DNA from: DATKZH01 sp964475955
GTDB taxonomy: Bacteria > Planctomycetota > Planctomycetia > Pirellulales > Thermoguttaceae
NCBI GenBank assembly: GCA_964475955.1
Contig: CAYYZY010000039.1
Coordinates: 1-48,836, forward strand
Length of the DNA: 48,836 nucleotides
Reading direction: 5' to 3'
Of this stretch, positions 1 to 7,213 are shown in pieces. The stretch's first letter is position 1. Every line of letters starts with the position of its first letter. The position numbers and the translations under genes are program-made. The notes beneath the pieces were generated by a model. The model searched no databases. It saw only the letters and a list, made by a program, of their open reading frames with translations, and had not been told where the DNA came from.

Positions 1-90
1 AAAGATGCCAAATCGCAAGGATTTACGCAATACCAACATGTTGACAGCAGTAGTTAGCGGGGCGTCCTGCTCCGGATGAGCGTACATTGC

Positions 91-519
91 TCAGGAGACC
101 TCGTCCTCAAGCCAGGGAACGTCGGGGAGCCGGGGAGAGGATGCATGGCGTGGTGTTACGCGCCGGCCCACTCCCGGCCGAGGGAGGTCGCAGGGAGCGG
201 AGATCGCGTCATCAAGGACGGGCGGGTCCGGAAGCCGCGTCGAGCTCCGTTGCACGACTTGCGTCGAAGAAATCGCCCCAGATTCGGCGTCATCCTCCGA
301 GGGTTCGAAGCGGAAGACGACTTCCACGCCAGCCGCGTCGCCGCGAACCTCTATCCCGCGCACGCCCGCTTCCTGCGCCAAGGGCTCACAAGCGCGGAGA
401 AAACTGTCCAGCCGCTTCGACGCCTCGACCGAACTCTCCATGGTGAGCGGCACGGAAGCCGCGTTGGTCCGCGCGTTCGGAGCTTGTTCCTGAAATTGAT
501 GCTCTTCTGCGGAAGCCAT
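91..519 (-). CDS. Small hypothetical protein (doubtful, possibly decayed)
   Basis: The reading frame gives 142 residues. The first 60 or so look protein-like: acidic and amphipathic, with an internal run starting MESSVEASKRL and a strand-rich piece around VEVVFRFEP. The last 60 residues are rich in Pro and Arg and look like readthrough of non-coding sequence. An AAAGG lies about 8 bases upstream of the ATG at 519, which supports this start. I recognise no family. It could be a real short gene, the front of a gene whose tail has been lost by frameshift, or chance. The other frames across this stretch are Arg/Pro-rich shadows. Confidence 0.35.
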   Translation of the reverse strand: MASAEEHQFQEQAPNARTNAASVPLTMESSVEASKRLDSFLRACEPLAQEAGVRGIEVRGDAAGVEVVFRFEPSEDDAESGAISSTQVVQRSSTRLPDPPVLDDAISAPCDLPRPGVGRRVTPRHASSPRLPDVPWLEDEVS

Positions 520-690
520 CTATCATGCCTTTCCGGGCGGCGAGGAGGCGACCAGCGGCTACTCTTTCAACATATTCTACCCCAATGCTCAACGTTGGTC
601 CAGAGTGCTCATGGGACCGGGCGGCCACGCCATCCATGAAGGCGACGTCGGCGAACCGCAGACGCCCGCGCGCCAATCTCGTCTACGGCC

Positions 691-1680
691 TCAACTCGCC
701 ATCATCTCCAGCAGCTTCAGCAGTTCTTCCGGCACGGGCTTGTGGTGGGCGTAGGTCTGCGGGAAGGGGGTTAGCACCAGGTCGCCGTGGACGAGGCCGG
801 CCATGGCGCCGGTGTGGCCGGCGAGGAGGGAACGGACCGCAAAGTCGCCGAGCCGCGCGGCGAGGATGCGGTCGCCGGGGGCGGGCGAGCCGCCGCGCTG
901 GAGGTGGCCGAGGATGAGCGTTCGCGTGGCGAACGGGCAGCCGGCCGCGTTGAGGTCGAACCGGAGCTTCTCCGCGCCGCCGTATTCATCCCCCTCAGCC
1001 ACCACGACCATGATCGACGCCTTGCCCCGCGCCTTGAGCTCCTTGAGCCGCTCGAGGATTTCGGGCACGTCGGTATCGGTTTCGGGGATGGCCACCACTT
1101 CGGCCCCGGCGGCCAGGGCCGTGTAGAGGGCGATGTAGCCGCTGTGCCGGCCCATCACCTCGACGAGAAACATGCGGTCGTGGCTTGCGGCCGTGTCGCG
1201 GAGCTTGTCGACGGCCTCGACGGCCGTCTCGACGGCGGTGGCGAAGCCGATGGTGAAATCGGTGCCCAGAAGGTCGTTGTCGATCGTCCCGGGGCAGCCG
1301 ACGATCTGGCCGTCCCAATGTTCGGCCAGGGCGACGGCGCCGTGGAAGGTCCCGTCGCCGCCGATGGGCACCAGCGCCTCGATGCCGTGCTTGCGGAGGA
1401 CGCCGACCGCCTTCTTCTGGCCCGCCTCGGTCCGGAACTGGCGGCTCCGGCTGGAGTGCAGGATCGTGCCGCCGAGCTTGGCGATGCCCGAGACGGACCG
1501 GAGGGTCATCAGCGGCCGGCCGTCCCGGTTGACAAAGAAGTCCTCATCCAAAAGGCCCTGGTAGCCGCGGCGGATCCCCGCCACTTCGTGCCCCGAGCCC
1601 AACGCCGATCGAACCACGGCCCGCACGCACGGGTTCATCCCCGGCGCGTCGCCGCCGCTGCAAAAGACACCGATGCGCAT
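691..1680 (-). CDS. pfkA: ATP-dependent 6-phosphofructokinase
   Basis: A 329-residue phosphofructokinase, the usual bacterial length, which would phosphorylate fructose 6-phosphate at C1 in the cytosol as the committing step of glycolysis. The nucleotide-binding GGDGT is at residues 107-111 and PGTIDND follows, with the catalytic Asp at 134. Gly at the position after GGD and PG rather than PK before TIDND are the family signs of ATP rather than pyrophosphate use. HLQRGGSP near residue 260 is the substrate-binding loop. The frame is open further upstream, but that part translates a tandem repeat; the ATG at 1680 starts with the conserved MRIGVFCSGGDAPG and has AAAGGA 5 bases before it. The gene lies downstream of a PfkB-type kinase on the same strand, 325 bases away. 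Confidence 0.95.
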   Translation of the reverse strand: MRIGVFCSGGDAPGMNPCVRAVVRSALGSGHEVAGIRRGYQGLLDEDFFVNRDGRPLMTLRSVSGIAKLGGTILHSSRSRQFRTEAGQKKAVGVLRKHGIEALVPIGGDGTFHGAVALAEHWDGQIVGCPGTIDNDLLGTDFTIGFATAVETAVEAVDKLRDTAASHDRMFLVEVMGRHSGYIALYTALAAGAEVVAIPETDTDVPEILERLKELKARGKASIMVVVAEGDEYGGAEKLRFDLNAAGCPFATRTLILGHLQRGGSPAPGDRILAARLGDFAVRSLLAGHTGAMAGLVHGDLVLTPFPQTYAHHKPVPEELLKLLEMMAS

Positions 1681-1718
1681 CGTGGTCCTTTCCGATTGGA
1701 GCGGTGTTGTCAGGAGGC

Positions 1719-1812
1719 GGTCAGCCGTGAGGGGGTGGCTATGAGCTATCAGCGGTCGGCTATCAGCAGTCAGCAGTCGGCTATCAGCAGTCAGCAGTGC
1801 GTGGTCAGTTGG
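1719..1812. repeat. Short tandem repeat upstream of pfkA
   Basis: The stretch repeats units built on CTATCAGCAGTCAGCAGTCGG, with a period of about 20 bases and some degenerate copies. It lies in the spacer between the PfkB kinase and pfkA, in what would be the pfkA leader on the minus strand. Read in frame it gives repeating LLTADSR-like peptides, which is why the pfkA frame looks artificially extended. A copy of the dispersed GGAGCCTGGGAA repeat follows at 1845-1864. Confidence 0.8.
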
Positions 1813-2005
1813 GTGTGGATGGCGTTTTCGACGGCGCGTTCCTAAGCGGGAGCCTGGGAATGAGGGGTGAAAGGGGGGCGAAGCGTTGGCTTTCCCGGAG
1901 CGCAGCGAACGGGGTGTTCCCTGCGGCTGCCACGCCGTTCGCTGCTCAGGGCATGCCGCCCAGATTCGGTCAAGCGACTCCGACGCCGCTCCCGCACGGG
2001 GCTGG

Positions 2006-2959
2006 TCAGAGCGTCTCAATTTCCAGTTCGTGCTCCTTGAGAAAGGCCTCGGCCTCGGCCCGGTGGAACACGCCTTCGGTGGCGCTGATCGCGCGCACGC
2101 AACTGGCGCCCAGCACGGCGCCCCAGCGGAGGCATCCGGCCGGGTCTTCGTCGGCCAGGAGTCCGGCGATGAAGCCGGCGTCGAACGCGTCGCCGGAGCC
2201 GGTCCCGCCCACGAAATCGATGGGAAAGGTGCCGGCCCGCAGCCGCAGGTTCTCGCTTACCAGCAGGCTCCCCTTGTCGCCTTGCGTGATGACCACCGTG
2301 CGGGCGCCGGCCTCGCGGAGGCGTTCGGCCTGCTCGAGCGGGTCCTGGAGGCCGGTGATCAAGGCGGCCTCGTCGTCGTTGGGCATGAAGACGTCGGTCT
2401 CGCGGAGCAACGGGGTGAGTCGATCCCAGTAGCGCGGCTCGCCCCACAGGACGACGTCGAGGATCGTCTTCGTGCCGGCTGCCCGGGCGGTGCGGAACAG
2501 GTCGACCATCGCGTCGGTCTCCAGCTCGGGCATCATGTAGTAGCCGCCCACGTAGATCACCTTGGCCTGGCGGACCCAGTCGGCCGGGATGTGGTCGACG
2601 GTGAACTTGGTGCAGGCGGCCGGCGTGCTGATGAACCGGCGGTCCTCCCCCTCGACGTTGACGACCATGCTACAGGCCGAACCGACCTCGGGCACCCGGT
2701 GGATACCGCGCGCGTCGACGCCGCCCGCCTCGAGCGACTCGATGATCACCTTGCCGAACGGGTCGTCGCCGACACAGCCGGATACACCTACCCGGCAACC
2801 CAGCTTGGCCAGATCGACGCCCGCGTTCGAGGCACACCCACCCAGGCTCAACTGGATGCGCTGGGTGGCCACCAATTCCCCGGGGTTGGGCACGCGCTCG
2901 ATGGGCTCACAGCCGACGTCGGCAAACAGGATTCCCGCACAGAGGCACTCGATATCCAC
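2006..2959 (-). CDS. PfkB/ribokinase-family carbohydrate kinase
   Basis: A 317-residue cytosolic sugar or nucleoside kinase of the PfkB family. The N-terminal glycine motif is seen as LGGCASNAGVDLAKLG, and the C-terminal signature as GGTGSGDAFDAGF, with the catalytic Asp at residue 257. The order of motifs and the length fit the family; the exact substrate (fructose, ribose, adenosine, 2-keto-3-deoxygluconate and others) cannot be read from the sequence. I chose the GTG at 2959 because GAGGAAG lies 6-8 bases upstream and the protein then begins at the first conserved strand (DIECLCAGILFADV). The frame also runs on to an ATG at 3022 without any ribosome site. It precedes pfkA on the same strand, so the pair may serve sugar catabolism. 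Confidence 0.88.
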   Translation of the reverse strand: MDIECLCAGILFADVGCEPIERVPNPGELVATQRIQLSLGGCASNAGVDLAKLGCRVGVSGCVGDDPFGKVIIESLEAGGVDARGIHRVPEVGSACSMVVNVEGEDRRFISTPAACTKFTVDHIPADWVRQAKVIYVGGYYMMPELETDAMVDLFRTARAAGTKTILDVVLWGEPRYWDRLTPLLRETDVFMPNDDEAALITGLQDPLEQAERLREAGARTVVITQGDKGSLLVSENLRLRAGTFPIDFVGGTGSGDAFDAGFIAGLLADEDPAGCLRWGAVLGASCVRAISATEGVFHRAEAEAFLKEHELEIETL

Positions 2960-3379
2960 GGCGTCTTCCTCGTTCTGGCGTGACAGGGTTCTGGCATGAC
3001 AAGGGAACGGGTGGACCGCCATCGAGGGCTACGGGCGGTCCGTCATCAACACGGGGGCCTGCGTCGTGGCCGTAAACTCTTTTGCCCAAGATACTTCGGG
3101 GTCAGCGAGCGGGGGCCGGTTGAGGCGCGATCGCCGTGTGCCACACCCGATTTGGTTCGAATCGTGGACCGCTCGACAACCGGCCGCCGCGTTGGCATGT
3201 CGCAGCGCCCGATATGCCCCGCCAGTCTAGCCAAAACGGGCCGTCACGCAAGGCGAGACGAACCACAGCCGGGGGGGACCGCTCCGCACAGAGGTGTGCG
3301 TGCTGAGACGCACTCTCCCAAAGTGCGCCGCTGCGAACGGCGGGCGCGAAGACGGCAGGTAGCCCGCGCCGACGCGAAC
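2960..3379. other. Intergenic, no gene seen
   Basis: This 420-base spacer between the PfkB kinase and the thioesterase has no frame with protein-like composition and no ribosome site of note. It should hold the promoter of the PfkB gene. I see no convincing -35/-10 pair, hairpin terminator or repeat. Confidence 0.5.
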
Positions 3380-3781
3380 TCACTTGGAGGCCCGCTTCTG
3401 ATTCACCCGCTGGGTGAACCGTTCGAGATCGATCACGGCGCGGACGTGCTTACCCCGGGCGACCTGTTCGCGGCTGTCGCTGGCCTCGAAGTCGAGCTCG
3501 ATTCGTCGGTCGTCGACAAGCGTGACCCGGGCCGTGCCGACGACCGCATCCCCCACCGGCGTGGGGGCGAGGTGCTCGAACTCAAAGTGGACGCCGACCG
3601 ACGCCTCGCCCGGCTCCAGGTGCGGGCGGATCGCCTCGTAGGCGGCCGTCTCCATCACGTCGAGCAGCCATGGCGTGGCCAGCACCGGCGGCATGCCCAC
3701 CTTGCGGAAACTGACCAGGTTTTCCGTCACCACGCGATGCCGCGATTTGCCCGAAACGCCGGGCACTAACGTGTCTCTCAT
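3380..3781 (-). CDS. FlK-like hotdog-fold thioesterase
   Basis: A 133-residue single hotdog domain resembling the fluoroacetyl-CoA thioesterase FlK group, which hydrolyses acyl-CoA thioesters in the cytosol. Thr36 (in VLATPWLL), Glu44 (in VMETAA) and His70 (in FEFEHLAP) reproduce the spacing of the FlK catalytic Thr42, Glu50 and His76, 8 and 26 residues apart. GGAGA lies 5 bases before the ATG at 3781. The likely substrate is a general short acyl-CoA; fluoroacetate specificity should not be assumed from this triad. It is divergent from dusB, with a palindromic repeat between them. Confidence 0.8.
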   Translation of the reverse strand: MRDTLVPGVSGKSRHRVVTENLVSFRKVGMPPVLATPWLLDVMETAAYEAIRPHLEPGEASVGVHFEFEHLAPTPVGDAVVGTARVTLVDDRRIELDFEASDSREQVARGKHVRAVIDLERFTQRVNQKRASK

Positions 3782-3800
3782 TCAGCTCTCCAAATGCCTC

Positions 3801-3868
3801 GTAGTGACCGCATTCATGCAGTCGGAACCCGCCCCGCGCTGTCGGGACCCGATGAATCGGGCCACTAC
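3801..3868. repeat. Dispersed palindrome, GTAGTGACCGC family, copy 1
   Basis: Two adjacent imperfect hairpins, GACCGCATTCATGCAGTC and GGGACCCGATGAATCGGGCC, are bounded by GTAGTG on the left and CACTAC on the right, so the whole unit is also an inverted repeat. It occupies the divergent spacer between the thioesterase and dusB. A shorter relative occurs at 23584-23611. Confidence 0.75.
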
Positions 3869-3993
3869 GAACGTGCTCTCCTACACGATAACGCGATCCG
3901 GCGTGCTTGGGAAACGCTTGCCGCTTGCAGGCGGTGCTGTCGGCGATTTCCGGCCCGGTTGGCCGGCATGACCGACGCGGTACACTGGACCGC

Positions 3994-5046
3994 ATGGACT
4001 CTGCCGCGCCCGCCCCGCGCCACCACCTTCCGCCCGCGCCCCTTCGGATCGGCCCGGTGCTCGTCGATCCGCCCCTGCTCCAGGCGCCGATGGCTGGGTT
4101 CACCAACTATGCGTATCGGCAGCTCGTGCGGGCCCACGGCGGGGCGGGCCTGCTGGCGACCGAGATGGTCAGCGCCCGAGGGTTTCTCGAAATCGAGGCG
4201 CGCGGCGAGCGGCTTTCCCCCCGCCTTTGGGGAGTGGCCGAGGAGCCTCGGCCCGTGGCGGTGCAGATTTGGGACAACGACCCGGGCATGCTGGCGGCGG
4301 TGGGCGCCCGGCTGGCTCACGAGCTGCGCGCGAGCGTGATCGACGTCAATTTCGGCTGTCCGGTGAAGCGCGTGACGGAGAAGGCCCGAAGCGGCTCGTA
4401 CCTGTTGCGTTGGCCCGACCGCGTGGCGGCGATCGTCCGTCGATTGGCGAGGGCGTGCGAGCCGGTGCCGGTCACGGCGAAAATCCGGCTGGGTGTGTCG
4501 GGCGACTCGATCAATGCCTGCGAGGTGGCCGCGGCGATCGAAGAGGCCGGGGGGGCGGGGGTGACCGTCCACGGCCGAACGGCCGGGCAGATGTATCGTG
4601 GCCGGGCCGATTGGGAGCGGATCGCGGAGGTCAAACCCGATTTGCGCCGCATCCCGCTGATCGGCAACGGTGATCTCGCGACGCCGGAGTCGGTCGTCGA
4701 GGCGTTTCGCCGCTACCCAGTCGACGGCGTGATGATCGGCCGCGCCGCCCTGGGCCGACCGTGGCTCTTTCGCCAAGCCGAGGCCGCGCTGGCCGGAGAG
4801 CCGGTCCCCCGCGACCCTCCGCCGGACGAACAGCGGCGCGTGCTCTTGGACCATTACCGGCTCCTGGCCGACCAGTTGGGCGAGCCGAGGGCGACCGTGC
4901 TGGTGCGCAAGTACGCTTGCCAGTACGCTCAGGGCCGGCGCGGGGCCCGGGCGTTTCGGGCACGGGTCGGCCGGGTCGCCACGGCGGCGGAGCTGATCGC
5001 GGTGGTCGACGAGTACTTCCCGCGGGATGAGCCCGAGCTGCGCTGA
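3994..5046 (+). CDS. dusB: tRNA-dihydrouridine synthase, DusB type
   Basis: A 350-residue FMN-dependent tRNA-dihydrouridine synthase, which reduces specific uridines in tRNA loops with NADPH. The TIM-barrel start APMAGFTNYAYR, the catalytic Cys122 in NFGCPVKRVT, the phosphate-gripping region VTVHGRTAGQMY and NGDLATPES near residue 225, and IGRAALGRPWLF follow in the family order. After the Cys the usual GSALL is GSYLL. I chose the ATG at 3994, which leaves a short lead before the first conserved strand; an in-frame start at 3907 would add 29 residues with no likeness to the family. Its 3' flank holds a GC-rich palindrome (5059-5072), possibly a terminator. There is no partner gene next to it. 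Confidence 0.9.
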   Translation: MDSAAPAPRHHLPPAPLRIGPVLVDPPLLQAPMAGFTNYAYRQLVRAHGGAGLLATEMVSARGFLEIEARGERLSPRLWGVAEEPRPVAVQIWDNDPGMLAAVGARLAHELRASVIDVNFGCPVKRVTEKARSGSYLLRWPDRVAAIVRRLARACEPVPVTAKIRLGVSGDSINACEVAAAIEEAGGAGVTVHGRTAGQMYRGRADWERIAEVKPDLRRIPLIGNGDLATPESVVEAFRRYPVDGVMIGRAALGRPWLFRQAEAALAGEPVPRDPPPDEQRRVLLDHYRLLADQLGEPRATVLVRKYACQYAQGRRGARAFRARVGRVATAAELIAVVDEYFPRDEPELR

Positions 5047-5262
5047 GGCGTGCCGATCGCCGGCGCCGGCGTAGGCCGGCGTGCGCTGCGCGTTGGCGAC
5101 CGCAGGGCAAGGCAACTGGTCCTCAAGAGGGGGTGAGCTTGACGCACTCATCCGGGGAATCGAAGCTGGATGGGGTTGCCACGGGGCGGTACCCCACGCG
5201 CGAGGGAAGGACGATCACCCCGCGCGGCAACCGATCTTTCCACTGAGACCGGGGCGAGCGGC

Positions 5263-7050
5263 ATGTCGCTTTTCAACTTTTCGGACCTGGCCGTCCTGTG
5301 GCCGTTTGCCAACGAAGCCGACAAGACGGTGTTCGTCTACAAGCAACACGAGGGGGCGACGGCGCCGTCGAACGACGGTAGGGCCATGCTGGCCTTGGCC
5401 AGCGCCCTTGGCCCGATCGTGATGGACGATTCCTCGCCCGACGTCTACACCGTGGGTGCGGACCCCGACGAAGACGTGGCCGAGCTGGAGGCCGTGCTGA
5501 TCGGGGGCCGGCACCCGATCTACGTGGGCGGGGCCGCGAGAAACCAGGCCGCCGCCGAATTCCTCCGCCGGTGCGAGCAGATGTTCGGCGAGTGCGGACA
5601 CTCGGAGCCGAAGATCGCCACGCGCATGCCCCACGGGGCGGACGGACCGCGGGTGCTTCAGGTGGGAGATGTGGAGCTTGCCGCGACCTACTACGACGAG
5701 GACGATCGCACCCGAGTCAAGCAGGACTACGGCGTGGCGATCCTCACGTTCAGCCCGTTCAACCCGCAGTTCAAGGCGCTGTTGGTAGCCGGGCTGCACG
5801 GCCAGGGCACGCTGGCGGCGGCGCGGGCCATCTCGCGGCCCGACCTGTCGCGCGAGGTCGTGCGCCGGATCGTGGCCGACTTCCATCTGCCGCCGCACGT
5901 GCTGGGCACGGTCGAGATCGTCGTCGGCGTGGAGGTCGACCAGAGCGGGGAAATCCAGCGCGTCGAGGGGCACGAGGTGATCGAGCTGCGGCACGTGATC
6001 GTCAACGGCACGCGCCTGTTCCCCGATCCCGACGTCGAATCGCCCCGCAAGGCCTATCCGTGCCTCCCCGCGCCCGGCTGCCCGGTGCTCCGCGTGCACC
6101 GTTGGCCGGTGGGTTTGGGGCGTTTCGAGGAGCCGACCGACATCGACGTCCGCTTCGTGCGCGACGGCGCGAACGCCGTCTACCGAAGCGACGACTCGGC
6201 CATGCCCGCCCGGGGAACGCCCGTCCGCAAACCGACTCCCGCCTTCTACGAGTACTTCGCGAAGCGCGACCTGGTGGTGATCTCCCCGCACAGCGACGAC
6301 TCGGTGATCGGCTGCGGCGGGCTGATCTACTATGTCCGCAATCGGGCGCTTTGGGAAGACGAGCGAGATCGTCCCAACGTCCACGTCTTCGTGATGACCG
6401 CCAGCCCGCGCGGCGTGAAGCACAAGGAGTTCGAGGCCTACTGCTCGGCGATCGGCATCGCGCCGCCCGACGTCAAGGAGGCCCCCGACGGCCACGCCGA
6501 GCTGCGGCGTCGGATCCGCCACAACGAGGCCCGAGGCGAGGCCTTCGTGCTCGACTCGATCGCCCACTGGGTCGACCTGAGATTCGACGACCCGAAGAGC
6601 GCCCGGCTGATCGGGCGTCGATTCGAACGGCTCCGCGACGACGCCGAGAGCCGCGGTCGCCGGCTGACCTTCCTCGTCCCCCCCTTCGAAGACCAGCATC
6701 CCACCCACCGCTCCGCCCGGGAGCTGGTGCTGGAAGTCCTCCGCTCGGGCGACTACCGGGCCGACGTGTGGGCCTACGAGAGCCCTTGGGGGTTCCTGTT
6801 GCCGACCCACATCAACGTGATCCTGCCGTTGGACAAGCACGCGATGTTCGCCAAGTGCCAGGCGATCGCCATGCACCAGACCCAGGAGGCGCGCACCCGC
6901 TACTCCGAGGTGGCGCGGACCCAGGCCCGGCGCAACGCGGAGGTCGTGCCCGAGGAGGCCCTCTCGTTCGGGGAAGGGCCGTTCGGCTGGGACTACGTCG
7001 AGGTGTTCCACAAGCTGACGTGGACCACCGTGGTGTACGGTTCGAAGTAG
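5263..7050 (+). CDS. Two-domain protein: unrecognised N-half plus PIG-L/LmbE deacetylase domain
   Basis: A 595-residue protein with no signal peptide. The C-terminal half from about residue 335 is a PIG-L/LmbE fold: SPHSDDSVIGCGG carries His343, Asp345 and Asp346, and DQHPTHR (477-483) supplies the second His motif. These are the zinc and general-base positions of N-acetylglucosaminyl deacetylases such as MshB, but the Glu that usually follows HPDD is Ser347. The N-terminal half is not a family I can name. It has a GG-x-x-x-N loop (VGGAARNQ) and a run DYGVAILTFSPFNPQ followed by AGLHGQGTLAAA, which suggests an alpha/beta ligand-binding module. The ATG at 5263 is preceded by only a weak GGGGCGAG; an upstream in-frame start at 5170 would add 31 poorly protein-like residues. 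It ends 7 bases before the convergent MetS-like gene. Confidence 0.75.
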   Translation: MSLFNFSDLAVLWPFANEADKTVFVYKQHEGATAPSNDGRAMLALASALGPIVMDDSSPDVYTVGADPDEDVAELEAVLIGGRHPIYVGGAARNQAAAEFLRRCEQMFGECGHSEPKIATRMPHGADGPRVLQVGDVELAATYYDEDDRTRVKQDYGVAILTFSPFNPQFKALLVAGLHGQGTLAAARAISRPDLSREVVRRIVADFHLPPHVLGTVEIVVGVEVDQSGEIQRVEGHEVIELRHVIVNGTRLFPDPDVESPRKAYPCLPAPGCPVLRVHRWPVGLGRFEEPTDIDVRFVRDGANAVYRSDDSAMPARGTPVRKPTPAFYEYFAKRDLVVISPHSDDSVIGCGGLIYYVRNRALWEDERDRPNVHVFVMTASPRGVKHKEFEAYCSAIGIAPPDVKEAPDGHAELRRRIRHNEARGEAFVLDSIAHWVDLRFDDPKSARLIGRRFERLRDDAESRGRRLTFLVPPFEDQHPTHRSARELVLEVLRSGDYRADVWAYESPWGFLLPTHINVILPLDKHAMFAKCQAIAMHQTQEARTRYSEVARTQARRNAEVVPEEALSFGEGPFGWDYVEVFHKLTWTTVVYGSK

Positions 7051-7057
7051 AGGGGGG

Positions 7058-7213
7058 TCAGTCCTCCTCCACGTCGGGCGTCTCGATGTCGGCCTGGGAG
7101 TGGATGTGCTCGGTCGAGCCGGGCGTGGCCAGCACCTTGTAGATGCACCACCCGAGCAGCCCGGTCATGCCGCCGACCGCCAGGACCATGATGATCCAGC
7201 CTCCAGGTGTCAT
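7058..7213 (-). CDS. MetS-like small subunit of an NSS transporter
   Basis: A 51-residue protein: one hydrophobic helix near the N-terminus (about residues 5-29) followed by an acidic hydrophilic tail ending DVEED. Its ATG overlaps the TGA of the preceding sodium symporter gene as ATGA, so translation is probably coupled. In Corynebacterium the NSS-type methionine/alanine importer MetP needs a similar tiny membrane protein, MetS, and such genes commonly follow NSS genes. The position, size and topology here fit that role; sequence identity is too short to prove it. Confidence 0.7.
   Translation of the reverse strand: MTPGGWIIMVLAVGGMTGLLGWCIYKVLATPGSTEHIHSQADIETPDVEED

Noticed and set aside
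787..1845. Long plus-strand frame opposite pfkA
   Set aside because: It is an antisense shadow of pfkA, with Gly/Arg/Asp-rich composition, no ribosome site and no family likeness.
3152..3166. GGTTCGAATCG, similar to a tRNA T-arm
   Set aside because: No acceptor stem, anticodon arm or D-arm can be formed around it.
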